Below are positions 44,479 to 55,184 of a stretch of DNA of 64,000 nucleotides, one piece after another. Below the pieces are notes generated by a model. It saw nothing but the letters and a program-made list of their open reading frames with translations. It searched no databases and was not told the DNA's origin. The position numbers were made by a program, and so were the translations under genes. Source of the stretch: Methylophilaceae bacterium (GTDB lineage Bacteria > Pseudomonadota > Gammaproteobacteria > Burkholderiales > Methylophilaceae); assembly GCA_013141125.1 (NCBI GenBank), contig JABFRO010000003.1, forward strand, positions 110,458-174,457, given 5' to 3'. Each line of letters starts with the position of its first letter. The first letter of the stretch is position 1.

Positions 44479-45732
44479 ATGCCTTTACCTTTCGAGCTTT
44501 TTGTCGGTTTACGTTACACGCGCGCCAAGCGTCGTAACCATTTCATTTCATTCATTTCTCTCACCAGCATGATAGGCATTGCCCTGGGTGTGGCTGCGCT
44601 GATTGTGGTGTTGTCGGTGATGAATGGTTTTCAGGAGGAAATGCGCACACGCATACTTGGCGTGGCTGCACATATCCAGATTAGCGGTGCCAATAATACA
44701 CTGAGTGATTGGCCTGCATTGGCCGCTCATGTAAAAGATGCGCCGCATGTGCAGGGGCTTGCGCCGTATATCATGGCGCAAGCCATGCTGTCCTACGGGC
44801 AGGCGGTGCAAGGTGCCATAGTGCGCGGCGTGTTGCCTGCGGATGAAGACAAGGTGGCGGATTTGGGCAGCCACATGCGCGCCGGTAAATTGAGCGATTT
44901 GCGTGCTGGTGAATTTGGTATCGTGCTGGGCGCGGAACTGGCGCAATCCCTGGGGGTGATGCTGGGCGACAAAGTGGTGGTGATGGCACCGCAAGGCCAA
45001 TTCACCCCTACCGGGGTAGTGCCACGCATCAAGCAGTTCAAGGTGGTCGGCCTGTTTCAGATTGGCATGTATGAGTACGATGCCGGTTTGGCGCTCATCC
45101 ATATGGATGATGCCGCAAAGCTTTACCGCATGGGGGATAACGTTTCCGGCATTCGGCTTAAAGTGGATGATCTGTTTCAAACGCCGCAGATCGTGCAGCA
45201 ATTGGCAAAGCGGCTGGATAGCGTAGGCGCTTATTATCTTAGCGACTGGACCGATCAACACGCCAACCTGTTCCGCGCCGTGCAGATGGAAAAGCGCATA
45301 ATGTTCATCATTTTGACCATGATTGTTGGTGTGGCTGCATTCAACATTGTTTCCACGTTGGTAATGGCGGTGAATGATAAACGCGCCGACATCGCCATCC
45401 TGCGCACTTATGGTGCCAGCCCGCTTAGCATCATGAAGATTTTTATCGTGCAGGGCGCATTGATTGGCTTTATGGGCACGCTGATGGGGGCGGTGGGTGG
45501 CGTGTTGCTGGCGCTGAACATCAAAACCGTGGTGCCTTTTATCGAGCATCTGTTTGGCGTGCAATTCATGGCAAAAGAAGTCTATTACATCAGCGAAGTC
45601 CCCTCGCAACTGCTGTGGTCAGACGTGACCATGATTACCTCGGTGGCGCTGGTACTCAGCCTTTTGGCCACCCTTTACCCCAGCTGGCGTGCCTCCAAAA
45701 TGAATCCGGCGGAGGCCTTGCGTTATGAATGA
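44479..45732 (+). CDS. lolC: Lipoprotein-releasing ABC permease (LolC/LolE family)
   Basis: Inner membrane permease releasing outer-membrane lipoproteins to LolA. 417 residues from the ATG at 44479; a TTG at 44467 is the alternative. N-terminal '[41 protein letters not shown]' (seen in part) gives TM1, a periplasmic domain follows, then three C-terminal TM segments ('[20 protein letters not shown]', '[20 protein letters not shown]', '[20 protein letters not shown]'). The single permease next to lolD suggests a homodimer, as in many betaproteobacteria. Overlaps lolD by 8 bp. Confidence 0.93.
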   Translation: MPLPFELFVGLRYTRAKRRNHFISFISLTSMIGIALGVAALIVVLSVMNGFQEEMRTRILGVAAHIQISGANNTLSDWPALAAHVKDAPHVQGLAPYIMAQAMLSYGQAVQGAIVRGVLPADEDKVADLGSHMRAGKLSDLRAGEFGIVLGAELAQSLGVMLGDKVVVMAPQGQFTPTGVVPRIKQFKVVGLFQIGMYEYDAGLALIHMDDAAKLYRMGDNVSGIRLKVDDLFQTPQIVQQLAKRLDSVGAYYLSDWTDQHANLFRAVQMEKRIMFIILTMIVGVAAFNIVSTLVMAVNDKRADIAILRTYGASPLSIMKIFIVQGALIGFMGTLMGAVGGVLLALNIKTVVPFIEHLFGVQFMAKEVYYISEVPSQLLWSDVTMITSVALVLSLLATLYPSWRASKMNPAEALRYE

Positions 45733-46417
45733 TTTTTCTTCGGCAAAGCCCGCCATACTGGCGTGCAGCCAGCTACAAAAAACCTACACCGGCCTCGAAG
45801 TGGCCGTACTTAATGGCATAGACTTGGAAATCCGCCAGGGTGAACAAGTCGCCATTGTCGGCACCTCAGGCTCCGGCAAAAGCACGCTGCTGCATTTGCT
45901 GGGCGGGCTGGACGAACCCAGCGCAGGCACGGTCAGCATACTCGGCCACGCCCTGGCCGGATTGAATGAAAGCAAACGCGGCGAATTGCGCAACCAGTCA
46001 CTGGGCTTCGTCTATCAATTTCACCATTTATTGCCAGAATTCACCGCGCAGGAAAACGTCGCCATGCCGTTGCTAATCCGGCGTATGCCACGCGCGCAAG
46101 CCATGCAAATCGCCGCCCAGACTCTGCAAAAAGTCGGCCTGCAACACCGGCTGGACCACATGCCCGGTGAGCTCTCCGGCGGCGAACGCCAACGCGCCGC
46201 TGTTGCCCGCGCACTGGTCACCAATCCGCAATGCGTACTGGCCGACGAACCCACTGGCAATCTGGATCGCCATACCGCCCATACCGTGTTTGATTTATTG
46301 CTGGAGCTGAACATCAGCCAAGGCACCAGTCTGGTGGTGGTGACGCATGATCTGGAACTGGCGGCCAAGATGCAGCGCCAGTTTAAATTGCAGGATGGAA
46401 AGTTGCTGCCGCTTTAG
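45725..46417 (+). CDS. lolD: Lipoprotein-releasing ABC ATPase
   Basis: 230-residue ATPase of the Lol exporter. Walker A '[17 protein letters not shown]' near 46, Q-loop '[20 protein letters not shown]' (the Lol-type motif), signature 'LSGGERQR' near 149, Walker B '[12 protein letters not shown]' near 168 and H-loop '[10 protein letters not shown]'. Coupled to lolC by overlap. Confidence 0.95.
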   Translation: MNDFSSAKPAILACSQLQKTYTGLEVAVLNGIDLEIRQGEQVAIVGTSGSGKSTLLHLLGGLDEPSAGTVSILGHALAGLNESKRGELRNQSLGFVYQFHHLLPEFTAQENVAMPLLIRRMPRAQAMQIAAQTLQKVGLQHRLDHMPGELSGGERQRAAVARALVTNPQCVLADEPTGNLDRHTAHTVFDLLLELNISQGTSLVVVTHDLELAAKMQRQFKLQDGKLLPL

Positions 46418-46540
46418 GTTTTTATTGCAGCCATATTGAAATTAAAAGATATTGGACACACTGGAATCTATGGGCTTGGTTAAGAATGTGAAAGCCTGTT
46501 TATTTTGCAATCAACTCAATCAAATACCAATGAGATCGGC

Positions 46541-47017
46541 ATGAGTAAAATCCAATATGTAATAAACAGCGCAATTTTTAGTTTGACCATCTTCTCTTGT
46601 ATGCCCGTTTTTGCGGCGGACGAGGATGAGGTTGATGCTGTGGTGAGTTGTCTCAAAGCTTGGGGGCAACATCCCTTTGGCAAACAACCAAAATATAAAA
46701 CACTCACCAGTTCAGTTAAAGTATTTGGCATTGGTGATAATAGCAAGGATGCCGAAATAACCAATGCGCCCGCTTTGGTAGTGGTGGATCCCGGAGTTAA
46801 TGTGATGGGTGGTGCTACGGTAGAACTTCTAAATCCCAATGGTTGGTATTGTCTTAAATCCCAGGTTAATGTTATGGGTGGTCTGACAATAAAAGCGCAT
46901 TGCAAAGCGCATCTGGCTTCCGCCTTGAGTGGGGTTACCGTGTTGGGATCAGCTAATAGTAATAATAGCGTTACGGTGATGGGCTCAACGGAAGTGGAGC
47001 TGGTTGGTTGTAAGTGA
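46541..47017 (+). CDS. Exported hypothetical protein, 158 aa
   Basis: Signal peptide 'AIFSLTIFSCMPVFAADEDE' with cleavage after AFA/FAA-type site, then a soluble domain. The C-terminal half has three near repeats around 'VNVMGGATVELLNPNG', 'VNVMGGLTIKAHC' and 'VTVMGSTEVELVG', spaced about 25-30 residues, suggesting a small repeated beta structure. Three or four Cys may form disulphides. Family not recognised. Confidence 0.65.
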   Translation: MSKIQYVINSAIFSLTIFSCMPVFAADEDEVDAVVSCLKAWGQHPFGKQPKYKTLTSSVKVFGIGDNSKDAEITNAPALVVVDPGVNVMGGATVELLNPNGWYCLKSQVNVMGGLTIKAHCKAHLASALSGVTVLGSANSNNSVTVMGSTEVELVGCK

Positions 47018-47052
47018 GCATCGCGCTACGAGACGAATCCAGGTGCAATCCA

Positions 47053-47403
47053 CTACTCAAAAATCGCTTGTATTCGTGCCAGGCAATCCTGCACGATAAA
47101 ATCCGGTGCAATTTCTTTTTTTATCGCCTTGCGGTTTACCAAATCCAGAGCGCGTATGGCATTGACCAAAACCACACCTTGCGTTTGCAGGCCAGTACCA
47201 CTCAGGCTCACAGCGAAACCTGCAAATCTCGCCGCATTGCCACCTTGCGTGATGGGGGCTACCATCGCTGTGCCAAGCGCGTTAAATTCCTTGGTGGATA
47301 GCACTAAGGCTGGACGACCTTCGCCTTGTAATTCACGCCCAATAACTGGATTCAGGTCAACATAGACCACATCACCACGATTAAAGATTAAAGGTTTCAC
47401 CAT
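47053..47403 (-). CDS. PemK/MazF-type mRNA interferase toxin
   Basis: 116 residues. 'FNRGDVVYVDLNPVIGRELQGEGRPALVLS' (seen in part) is the MazF/ChpB N-terminal hallmark; 'TKEFNALGTAMVAPITQGG' and 'GVVLVNAIRALDLVNRKA' follow. Cleaves single-stranded mRNA. Its start overlaps the antitoxin end by 7 bp. Chromosomal pair outside the island. Confidence 0.92.
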   Translation of the reverse strand: MVKPLIFNRGDVVYVDLNPVIGRELQGEGRPALVLSTKEFNALGTAMVAPITQGGNAARFAGFAVSLSGTGLQTQGVVLVNAIRALDLVNRKAIKKEIAPDFIVQDCLARIQAIFE

Positions 47404-47648
47404 GTTTCATTGCCCGCGCTTGGCAAATTCTCCCAGTCTTTCAAGTCGTCCGGCATGGGTGTATTGATGTCGCATTGCGCGATTAAGTCTTTGAGGGTGT
47501 ATTTGAGCTTTGCAGGCTTGAGCAATAAGCCTTGCTCGGTTTGCTCCAGTTGCACGGTTTGACCAGCGCTCAAGGCTAAGGATTCACGTAATACTTTGGG
47601 AATGACTATGCCCAGGCTATTGCCGAATTGACGTAGTGTAGCTTCCAT
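47397..47648 (-). CDS. MazE/ChpS-like AbrB-fold antitoxin
   Basis: 83 residues from the ATG at 47648 (MEATLRQFGNSLGIVIPKVL). N-terminal SpoVT/AbrB swapped-hairpin domain, 'LALSAGQTVQLEQTEQGLLL', and an acidic C-terminal tail ('MPDDLKDWENLPSAGNETW') that would wrap the toxin. First gene of the pair. Two more in-frame starts lie up to 12 bp upstream. Confidence 0.9.
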   Translation of the reverse strand: MEATLRQFGNSLGIVIPKVLRESLALSAGQTVQLEQTEQGLLLKPAKLKYTLKDLIAQCDINTPMPDDLKDWENLPSAGNETW

Positions 47649-47869
47649 CATTACTCTCATTTTATTTTACAAAGTATAATTATTTGCTTGCTTGTGCTTT
47701 TATGTCAAATTTAGTTTTACATAAATACGGAGGGCGACTTCCGCTAGCGATACGTTTGAAATTTGTACTTCCCTGTAAGCAAATTACGTTTGAATAAATC
47801 TACACGCGTGTAAGATTGCCGCATGATATTCAGTAGCCGTTCATTACCCGTCATCGGCCGTCAAGCAAC

Positions 47870-50242
47870 ATGACACTGCTCGCCCTGTTCTTCGTGTTTG
47901 GTGTCTGGGTGATGCAGCAAATGCCTGATTTGCCCAACTGGCCATGGCTGTTGGCGTTAATTCCCATAGCGCTGATTACCTTTGTTTTTCATCGTAGCCA
48001 GCACGCTTTACTCAAACTACTCGCGCCAGTCTGCCTAATACTGTTTGCTTTTGTTGCCGGTTTTATGTGGGCAGCGACTATTGCGCATTTTCGTCTGGCG
48101 GATGAATTGCCTAAAGCCTGGGAGAACGAGAGCGTTCAAATCATAGGTGTAGTGGCAGCCATGCCGCAGTGGGTGGAGCGCGGTGAGCGCTTTGAGTTTG
48201 ATGTGGAGCAGGTGTTGACCAGGCAGGCCACAGTGCCCAGCCATATTTCACTCACGCAATACAGCGGTGATTTCTTCAGAATCAATGTGGATGAGGCTGC
48301 CATCAAAACCAATATCTTTCATGCCGGTCAGCGCTGGAGGTTGACGGTCAAACTCAAACGTCCGCATGGCGTATCCAATCCGCATGGCTTTGATTTTGAA
48401 GCCTGGGTGCTGGAACGCAATATCCGCGCCACGGGCAGTGTCAGAAAGCATACCGAGAACCAGCTGGTGCAGAATTTTGTGCCGCGTCCGGGCTATGTGG
48501 TGGAAGCCGCGCGGGAAAAGATTCGTGATCGTATGCGTGGCGTGTTGAAGGGCACCGCTTCCGCCGAGGTATTGCAAGCGTTGGTGATTGGTGATGACAG
48601 TGGGATTCTGGCAGCGGATTGGCAAGTTTTTCTGCGCACGGGAGTCAATCATCTCATTAGCATTTCCGGCTTGCATATCACCATGCTGGCCGGTTTGGCC
48701 TATGCTTTTGTTTATGCCTTGTGGCGCAGAAACGAGAGGCTCACCTTGCGTTTCCCCACACGCAAGGCGGCGGTGCTGGCCGGGTTGGTGGCAGCGACTT
48801 TGTATTCGCTACTGGCTGGATTTTCTGTGCCTACGCAGGGTACTTTATATATGCTGGCAGTATTTGCGTTGGCATTATGGTCGGGACGCAATGTATCCAT
48901 AGGGCGTGTGCTGGCGATGGCTCTGGTGCTGGTGGTATTGCTTGACCCTTGGGCGGTGCTGGCTCCCGGTTTCTGGTTGTCGTTTGGGGCGGTCGCCATT
49001 ATGGCTTATGCGCTGGGCGGTCGGGTAGGGCAAATGCATTGGCTACGCGAGGCGATGCATACGCAGTGGGCGGTGACGCTGGGCTTGTTGCCATTGTTGC
49101 TGGTGATGTTTCAGCAAGTGTCGGTAATTTCACCGCTGGCGAATGCCTTCGCTATTCCTCTGGTGAGTTTGGTGGTGGTGCCGCTAGCCTTGCTGGGCGC
49201 GCTGTTGCCGATTGATGCGGCTTTGCAACTCAGCGCTTTCATCATGAATCACACCATGCAGATATTACAATGGTGTGCGGCGTTGCCGATGGCGACCTGG
49301 CAGCAACAGGCACCGCCGGTGTGGGCGCTGCCGCTGGCAATGCTGGGTGTGCTGTGGATGCTGCTCCCGCGCGGCTTTCCTCTGCGCTGGCTCGGCATGG
49401 CCGCATTGTTGCCCATGTTTTTGCTGCAACCCTTGCGCCCAGCTATAGGTGCAATGCAAGTCACCGTTCTGGATGTCGGTCAGGGTTTGGCTGTCACGGT
49501 GCAGACGGCGAGTCATGCTTTGTTATACGATGCCGGCCCGCGTTACTCTTCCCAAAGCGATGCGGGCAGCCGTATTGTCGTACCTTATTTGCGCGCAGAA
49601 GGCTTACGCCATCTGGATGGTTTTGTTATCAGTCATAACGACAACGATCATAGTGGCGGCATGGCTTCGGTGTTGGCGCAAGTGCCTGTTAACTGGGTAG
49701 CCAGCTCATTGCCTGAACATGCAGAAGCTCTGGCCGCGCATGAGCACATGCTGTGTTACAGCGGACAGGCTTGGGTTTGGGACGGTGTTTTGTTTGAAGT
49801 GTTGCATCCGGCTTGGGATAGCTATGAAAATCGTTTCATAAAAGACAATAACCGCAGCTGTGTGTTGCGCATTAGCAGCGAGTTTGGCAGCTTGATTCTA
49901 ACGGGCGATATTGAAAGCTCGGTGGAACAATCACTACTCCAGACCTTACCCAAGATGCTGAATGCCGATGTGTTGGTGGCACCGCATCACGGCAGTAAGA
50001 GTTCTTCCAGCGCGCCTTTTCTGGCGGCGGTGCATCCGTCGATTGCAATATTCACTTCCGGCTATTTGAACCGTTTTGGCCATCCAAAACCAGAAGTGTT
50101 GGAACGTTATAGGCAAGTTGGCAGTCAACCTTATCGTTCGGATAGTGATGGAGCCATTTTGCTGAATTTTTCCAGCAAACAGAGCATCGCGGTAACACGT
50201 TGGCGAACCCAAGCACGACGCTATTGGCAATCAAACAACTGA
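47870..50242 (+). CDS. comEC: ComEC/Rec2 DNA uptake channel protein
   Basis: 790 residues, full-length form: N-terminal TM pair and DUF4131 region, a competence domain with many TM segments ('GVNHLISISGLHITMLAGLA' is the ComEC signature, near residue 260), and a C-terminal metallo-beta-lactamase domain with 'VISHNDNDHSGGM' near 588 and 'VLVAPHHGSKSSSSAPFL'. Forms the inner membrane channel for transforming single-stranded DNA. Starts at the ATG at 47870; a TACACGCGTGTA palindrome lies 58 bp upstream. Confidence 0.92.
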   Translation: MTLLALFFVFGVWVMQQMPDLPNWPWLLALIPIALITFVFHRSQHALLKLLAPVCLILFAFVAGFMWAATIAHFRLADELPKAWENESVQIIGVVAAMPQWVERGERFEFDVEQVLTRQATVPSHISLTQYSGDFFRINVDEAAIKTNIFHAGQRWRLTVKLKRPHGVSNPHGFDFEAWVLERNIRATGSVRKHTENQLVQNFVPRPGYVVEAAREKIRDRMRGVLKGTASAEVLQALVIGDDSGILAADWQVFLRTGVNHLISISGLHITMLAGLAYAFVYALWRRNERLTLRFPTRKAAVLAGLVAATLYSLLAGFSVPTQGTLYMLAVFALALWSGRNVSIGRVLAMALVLVVLLDPWAVLAPGFWLSFGAVAIMAYALGGRVGQMHWLREAMHTQWAVTLGLLPLLLVMFQQVSVISPLANAFAIPLVSLVVVPLALLGALLPIDAALQLSAFIMNHTMQILQWCAALPMATWQQQAPPVWALPLAMLGVLWMLLPRGFPLRWLGMAALLPMFLLQPLRPAIGAMQVTVLDVGQGLAVTVQTASHALLYDAGPRYSSQSDAGSRIVVPYLRAEGLRHLDGFVISHNDNDHSGGMASVLAQVPVNWVASSLPEHAEALAAHEHMLCYSGQAWVWDGVLFEVLHPAWDSYENRFIKDNNRSCVLRISSEFGSLILTGDIESSVEQSLLQTLPKMLNADVLVAPHHGSKSSSSAPFLAAVHPSIAIFTSGYLNRFGHPKPEVLERYRQVGSQPYRSDSDGAILLNFSSKQSIAVTRWRTQARRYWQSNN

Positions 50243-50326
50243 TAGTGGTCATACGGGCGATAAATTTGCTAAAACCAAGTGCACAGGCTAAAGTAACGCC
50301 ACTTTAGAATTAACAAGGAGCTTCAC

Positions 50327-50932
50327 GTGTGGGAGATTATTCAAGCGGCAGGCTGGCCAATTTGGCCGCTCATTTTTGCCTCTATTATTGCGCTGGCTAT
50401 TATTGGTGAGCGCTTCTGGGCATTGCGGACGAGTGTAGTGGCTCCCCCCACCCTGTTGCCGGAAGTGCAAAAAAACCTGAAACAAGGCGGCTTTAGCAAG
50501 GAGACCTGCGAGCGCTTAAAACAGCATTCGTTATTGGGCGAGATTTTTTCAAGTGCACTGTTGAATGTCGATAGTTCGCGCGAAGTAACCAAAGAGGCCA
50601 TCGAGGAATCTGGTCGTGCAGTTGTGCATAAATTGGAAAAATACCTGACCACTTTGGGCACCATTGCCACCGTTAGTCCTTTACTTGGATTGCTGGGGAC
50701 AGTTATCGGCATGGTGGAGTTATTTGGGGCGTTTACGGCTACCGGGCATGATGTGGCACAGTTTGCCCGGGGCATATCGGTGGCTTTGTATAACACGGCT
50801 GCTGGTATTGTGGTGGCCGTGCCAGCGATGATTTTTTATCGTTACTTTCGCGGTAAGATTGATAGCCTGATTGTAGATATGGAACAGCAGGCCTTAAAGT
50901 TGGTGGAAGTTATTCACGGCAATCGCAAGTAA
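50327..50932 (+). CDS. exbB: ExbB/TolQ-type proton channel protein
   Basis: 201 residues from a GTG at 50327 behind AAGGAG. Three TM segments: N-terminal 'WPIWPLIFASIIALAIIGERFW', 'LGTIATVSPLLGLLGTVIGMVE' and 'SVALYNTAAGIVVAVPAMIFY'. MotA/TolQ/ExbB fold; with ExbD it energises TonB-type transport. 21 bp before exbD. Confidence 0.92.
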   Translation: MWEIIQAAGWPIWPLIFASIIALAIIGERFWALRTSVVAPPTLLPEVQKNLKQGGFSKETCERLKQHSLLGEIFSSALLNVDSSREVTKEAIEESGRAVVHKLEKYLTTLGTIATVSPLLGLLGTVIGMVELFGAFTATGHDVAQFARGISVALYNTAAGIVVAVPAMIFYRYFRGKIDSLIVDMEQQALKLVEVIHGNRK

Positions 50933-50953
50933 TAAAAGGTATCTTTAAGTATC

Positions 50954-51376
50954 ATGAACTTTCAACGCGGTAAAAAACACGAAGATCTGGAAATGAATTT
51001 GGTTCCATTGATTGATGTGCTGCTGGTTATCATTATTTTTCTGGTAGTCAGCTCTACGTTTTCCAGAGTGAGTGAGTTGCAAATTAATTTGCCCACAGCT
51101 GAAACCAATCCTACACAAGAAAAGCCATTGGTGATAACTGTGGATGTGGATGTGAATGGCCACTACCGGGTGAATAATATAGAAGTGATTAATCCGACGG
51201 TAGATACTATTAGTCAATCCTTGCAGCATGCGGCTGGCGAGGGCAAAGAACCCACCGTCGTGATTAATGCCGATGCCAACAGCACGCATCAATCTGTGGT
51301 GAATGTTATGGAGGCATCGCGCCAGGCAGGGTTTACGCATATTACATTTGCGACTCAAAACAAATCCGGCTCTTGA
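50954..51376 (+). CDS. exbD: ExbD/TolR-type biopolymer transport protein
   Basis: 140 residues, one TM segment with the protonatable Asp: 'MNLVPLIDVLLVIIIFLVVS'. Periplasmic domain contains 'INLPTAETNP' and 'VVNVMEASRQAGFTHITFAT'. In this lineage exbBD precede msbA-lpxK, which may hint at envelope transport. Confidence 0.92.
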   Translation: MNFQRGKKHEDLEMNLVPLIDVLLVIIIFLVVSSTFSRVSELQINLPTAETNPTQEKPLVITVDVDVNGHYRVNNIEVINPTVDTISQSLQHAAGEGKEPTVVINADANSTHQSVVNVMEASRQAGFTHITFATQNKSGS

Positions 51377-51439
51377 AGCTAGCCTGAAATCATCTGATTT
51401 TAGGCCTCTCCTTTAGTCCGCCCTCACCATTCAAGCATA

Positions 51440-53200
51440 ATGTCCGGCATGTCAAAAAATACTCCTGAAGCAGCATCGGCACCTCATCTCAGTGCTAAAG
51501 CGTTATATTTACGTTTACTTAATTACGCTGTGCATTATTGGCTAGTGTTTTCACTCAGTATCATCGCGCTGATCGTTTTTTCGGCCACCAATACCGGCTT
51601 TGTTGCCATGATTAAGTTGGTAACTGATGAGGGATTCGTCAAAAATGGTGTCGGTAATAGTAATTTCTTACCTTTTATGTTGTTTGGTTTATTGGTGGCG
51701 CGCGCACTTTCCGGTTTTTTTTCCAACTTTTCCATGCGCTGGATTTCGCGACGAATAGTCGAAGATTTACGTTTAAATGCTTTTCAACGTCTGATGACGC
51801 TACCTGTCAGTTTTTTTGATGCACAGTCAGCAGGCATGATCACTTCGAAGCTTGCTTTTAATACCGAGCAAATGTCAGATGCAGCCACTAAAGTGGCTGT
51901 TGGTGTGATACGCGATTCATTGACGATCCTGGGCATGATTATTTATATGCTGTATCTGGATTGGCATCTGACGCTGATCTTTGCGACGATGGCTCCCATC
52001 ATGGCTTTTTACATGAAAAAAACCACGCCTAAACTGCGTGCTTCAGGTAAATCCGCTCAGGAATCCATGGGTGAGATCACGCAGGTGGTTGAGGAGGCGG
52101 TATCCGGTCAGCGCATGGTTAAAATTTTTGGCGGTGAGGAATACGAATATCAACGCTTTGCTAGCGTGGTCGGCAAAAATCGTCATATGTTCATCCGCTT
52201 GGCACGTATTTCCGGTCTTAATAGCCTCATGGTGGAAATGTTGGCAGCCATTGCGTTGGGGTTAGTAGTTTTTTATGCCGTTGGAAAATTTAGCGCAGGC
52301 GAGTTTGCCGCCTATATCACGGCCTTACTGATGTTGATTGCCCCAATCAAAAGTCTGGCCAGTTTGAATGAGATGTTACAAGTTGGCTTGGCTGCCGCGC
52401 AAAGTGTGTTTGAGCTTATGGATACTGTGCCGGAAGTAGACAATGGTAAGGCTGAAGTTTTACGCGCCAAAGGTGAGATTACGTTTAAAGATGTAAATTT
52501 GCACTACGAAAATGCCAAGCGTCCAGCCCTTAAAAATTTGAGTTTAACGATTGGCTCGGGTGAAAAGGTAGCTCTGGTGGGGCGCTCTGGCGGCGGCAAA
52601 ACCACTTTGGTCAATTTGCTACCGCGTTTTTATGAGCAGCAACAAGGTGTTGTTATGCTTGATGGGTTGGATATTCGTGCCATGACCTTAAAAAACCTAC
52701 GCCAGCAATTCTCACTCGTTAGCCAGGATGTTGTGCTGTTTAATGACTCGGTATTCAATAATATTGCTTATGGCACTCTGCGCAGTGTTTCTGAATCGGA
52801 TGTGATTGCAGCTGCTAAAGCTGCACATGCGTGGGAGTTCATAGAGCAGTTGCCCGGCGGCTTGCAAAGTGAAATCGGTGATCGCGGTGTGCGGCTTTCG
52901 GGCGGACAACGCCAACGCCTGGCCATTGCGCGCGCCATACTTAAAGATGCGCCGATTCTATTGTTAGATGAGGCTACTTCGGCTTTGGATACTGAATCAG
53001 AGCAACACGTGCAGGCCGCGCTGGATGCGCTTATGCGCAATCGCACCAGCATTGTGATCGCACACCGTCTGTCTACCATTGAAAATGCTGATCGTATTTT
53101 AGTGATGGAGCAGGGTGAAATCGTCGAGAGCGGAAGTCATAACGAGCTTCTGGCAATGAATGGACATTACGCCAAGCTCTATCAAAAACAATTTCATTGA
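51440..53200 (+). CDS. msbA: Lipid A flippase ABC transporter
   Basis: 586 residues, TM domain (six segments, about 25-320) fused to an ATPase: Walker A 'VGRSGGGKTTLVNLLPRFY' near 380, signature 'VRLSGGQRQRLAIARAI' near 486, Walker B 'PILLLDEATSALD' near 506, H-loop 'IVIAHRLSTIE'. Flips lipid A-core across the inner membrane as a homodimer. The neighbours lpxK and kdsB support the lipid A role. Confidence 0.95.
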   Translation: MSGMSKNTPEAASAPHLSAKALYLRLLNYAVHYWLVFSLSIIALIVFSATNTGFVAMIKLVTDEGFVKNGVGNSNFLPFMLFGLLVARALSGFFSNFSMRWISRRIVEDLRLNAFQRLMTLPVSFFDAQSAGMITSKLAFNTEQMSDAATKVAVGVIRDSLTILGMIIYMLYLDWHLTLIFATMAPIMAFYMKKTTPKLRASGKSAQESMGEITQVVEEAVSGQRMVKIFGGEEYEYQRFASVVGKNRHMFIRLARISGLNSLMVEMLAAIALGLVVFYAVGKFSAGEFAAYITALLMLIAPIKSLASLNEMLQVGLAAAQSVFELMDTVPEVDNGKAEVLRAKGEITFKDVNLHYENAKRPALKNLSLTIGSGEKVALVGRSGGGKTTLVNLLPRFYEQQQGVVMLDGLDIRAMTLKNLRQQFSLVSQDVVLFNDSVFNNIAYGTLRSVSESDVIAAAKAAHAWEFIEQLPGGLQSEIGDRGVRLSGGQRQRLAIARAILKDAPILLLDEATSALDTESEQHVQAALDALMRNRTSIVIAHRLSTIENADRILVMEQGEIVESGSHNELLAMNGHYAKLYQKQFH

Positions 53201-53219
53201 GTTCGAATAAGTTTCCGCT

Positions 53220-54248
53220 ATGAAAAAGCCAACCAAGTTGTGGCTAGAGGCTGAGTTGCAAAGCGTTTGGTATGGCAATAACTTTTCCTTTTGGTACTTG
53301 GTTTTGTGGCCGCTCAGCCAGCTATTTAGGGTGCTGAGTACAATACGATACTGGGCTTATCATTACGGCCTTTTGAAGATTTGGCATGCGCCGGTACCCG
53401 TGATTGTGATAGGCAATATCAGCGTGGGTGGCACAGGAAAAACGCCACTCACGCTTTGGTTAGTAGAGTTTCTTAGGTCACAAGGGCTTCATCCGGGAGT
53501 TGTTAGCAGGGGCTATGGCGGCTCTGCGACTCAAGCGCGAGCTGTTAGCATAAACGATGGGGCGGCTATAGTGGGCGATGAACCCCTGCTTTTAGCACGT
53601 CGTGCAGGCTGCCCAGTCTGGATAGGGGCGCAGCGATCAGTAGCGGCAAAGGGTTTGCTAGCGGCACATCAAGAATGCGATGTGTTGGTTTGTGATGATG
53701 GCTTGCAGCACTATGGGTTGGCGAGAGACTTTGAGATTGCGGTTGTTGACGGATTGAGGCGTTACGGTAATGAAATGCTGTTGCCAGCAGGCCCGCTGCG
53801 AGAATTACCTATAAGATTGAATGCGGTGAATGCGGTAGTGGCTCATGGGGGATTGGCTGCCCAAGGTGAATTCTCAATGCGATTGGCAGCTACTGTTTTC
53901 CGTAATCTGCTAGATAATGCATTGACTAAAGAAGTGCATGCATTTTCTGGTCATAAAGTATATGCCATTGCTGGCATAGGAAACCCGCAGCGATTTTTTA
54001 ATGCGTTAGACAGCTTGGGGATAGCCAGTGAAACACAAGCTTTTCCCGACCATCATATATATAAGCCTGAAGACTTTAAATTGGCAGGAACACGAGCCAT
54101 CGTGATGACGGAGAAAGATGCCGTCAAATGCTTAACTTTCGCGCAGCCAAATTGGTGGTATCTGGAAGTTAGCGCAGAAATGGATCCCGCTCTGGGTGGA
54201 CAGGTATTGGATAACATAAGGAAGAGGAATGAATGCAAAATTGCTTGA
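53220..54248 (+). CDS. lpxK: Tetraacyldisaccharide 4'-kinase
   Basis: Phosphorylates lipid A disaccharide at 4'. 342 residues. N-terminal membrane-associated helix, P-loop '[20 protein letters not shown]' near 65-75, '[18 protein letters not shown]', '[19 protein letters not shown]' with the catalytic Asp pair, and '[11 protein letters not shown]'. Its end overlaps the Trm112-like gene by 20 bp. Confidence 0.95.
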   Translation: MKKPTKLWLEAELQSVWYGNNFSFWYLVLWPLSQLFRVLSTIRYWAYHYGLLKIWHAPVPVIVIGNISVGGTGKTPLTLWLVEFLRSQGLHPGVVSRGYGGSATQARAVSINDGAAIVGDEPLLLARRAGCPVWIGAQRSVAAKGLLAAHQECDVLVCDDGLQHYGLARDFEIAVVDGLRRYGNEMLLPAGPLRELPIRLNAVNAVVAHGGLAAQGEFSMRLAATVFRNLLDNALTKEVHAFSGHKVYAIAGIGNPQRFFNALDSLGIASETQAFPDHHIYKPEDFKLAGTRAIVMTEKDAVKCLTFAQPNWWYLEVSAEMDPALGGQVLDNIRKRNECKIA

Positions 54249-54408
54249 AATACTGGTGTGCCCAATCTGTAAAGGGCCACTGCACTATATAAAGGCTGAA
54301 CAGGAGCTAATTTGTAAGCCGTGCAGGCTTGGCTATCAGATTAAAGACGGCATTCCAATAATGCTGGAAGATGAAGCGCGGAAGTTGGCAGCCGATGAAG
54401 AGGTCTAA
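54229..54408 (+). CDS. ycaR: Trm112/YcaR-family small zinc-binding protein
   Basis: 59 residues: '[20 protein letters not shown]', then '[20 protein letters not shown]'. Two CxxC pairs form the zinc site of the Trm112p-like fold. The gene lies between lpxK and kdsB, exactly where ycaR sits in E. coli and many proteobacteria, and overlaps lpxK by 20 bp. Probably a small partner of methyltransferases or of envelope enzymes; its bacterial role is not settled. Confidence 0.9.
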   Translation: MNAKLLEILVCPICKGPLHYIKAEQELICKPCRLGYQIKDGIPIMLEDEARKLAADEEV

Positions 54409-54413
54409 ATAAA

Positions 54414-55184
54414 ATGCAGTTTAAAGTGGTTATTCCGGCACGCTATGCGAGCCAGCGACTCCCGGGCAAGCCTTTACTAGACATAGCGGGCAAGCCCATG
54501 GTGATATGGGTTGCTGAACAAGCCATTTTAAGTGGCGCGGATGATGTATTGATTGCTACTGATCACCCCGCAATCGTCAGTGTAGTCCGGCAGTATGGTT
54601 ACAAGGCGGTAATGACAGGAGTCGGTCATACATCAGGTACGGATCGTATTGCTGAGGTCGCCCAGCAAATGGGTTGGTCAGATCAAACTGTCGTCGTAAA
54701 CGTACAGGGGGATGAACCGCTCATTGATCCGGAGTTGATAAAGGCGGTTGCAATGAGCTTGGATCAACACCCTGACGCAGCGATGGCCACAGCCTGTCAT
54801 CCGATTCACGATAAAGCGACTATGTTTAATCCCAATGTCGTCAAAGTGGTAACTGATTGTAATGAATGCGCCCTTTACTTTAGTCGCGCGCCAATTCCAT
54901 ATGCGCGTGACGCTTTTTTGGTTGGAGATGAACCGCCAGGCGATATGTGGGCAAGGAGGCACATAGGCATTTATGCCTATCGCGTGGCTTTTCTTGAAGC
55001 CTATGCAAGCTTGGCATCCTCACCTTACGAGGACTTGGAGGCGCTGGAACAGCTTCGCGCGCTATGGCATGGATATAAAATTAGCGTTACCACAATAGAG
55101 CATGCGCCTGCTACGGGTGTCGATACCGAGGCGGATTTACAATTGGTTAGAAAGATAAAAGCAAATGTAATTATGAGCGAGTAA
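54414..55184 (+). CDS. kdsB: 3-deoxy-manno-octulosonate cytidylyltransferase
   Basis: Activates Kdo to CMP-Kdo for lipopolysaccharide inner core. 256 residues, normal. Nucleotide-binding '[19 protein letters not shown]', '[20 protein letters not shown]', '[16 protein letters not shown]', and '[18 protein letters not shown]'. Starts 5 bp after the Trm112-like gene and ends the envelope operon. Confidence 0.95.
   Translation: MQFKVVIPARYASQRLPGKPLLDIAGKPMVIWVAEQAILSGADDVLIATDHPAIVSVVRQYGYKAVMTGVGHTSGTDRIAEVAQQMGWSDQTVVVNVQGDEPLIDPELIKAVAMSLDQHPDAAMATACHPIHDKATMFNPNVVKVVTDCNECALYFSRAPIPYARDAFLVGDEPPGDMWARRHIGIYAYRVAFLEAYASLASSPYEDLEALEQLRALWHGYKISVTTIEHAPATGVDTEADLQLVRKIKANVIMSE

Noticed and set aside
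44548-45609. Long leftward open frame opposite lolC
   Set aside because: It mirrors the GC-rich lolC coding strand, is rich in His/Gln as antisense frames are, and has no recognisable domain or RBS.
47801-47812. TACACGCGTGTA palindrome before comEC as a regulator site
   Set aside because: A perfect 12-bp palindrome, but a single occurrence with no matching site elsewhere in the window; not enough to call an operator.
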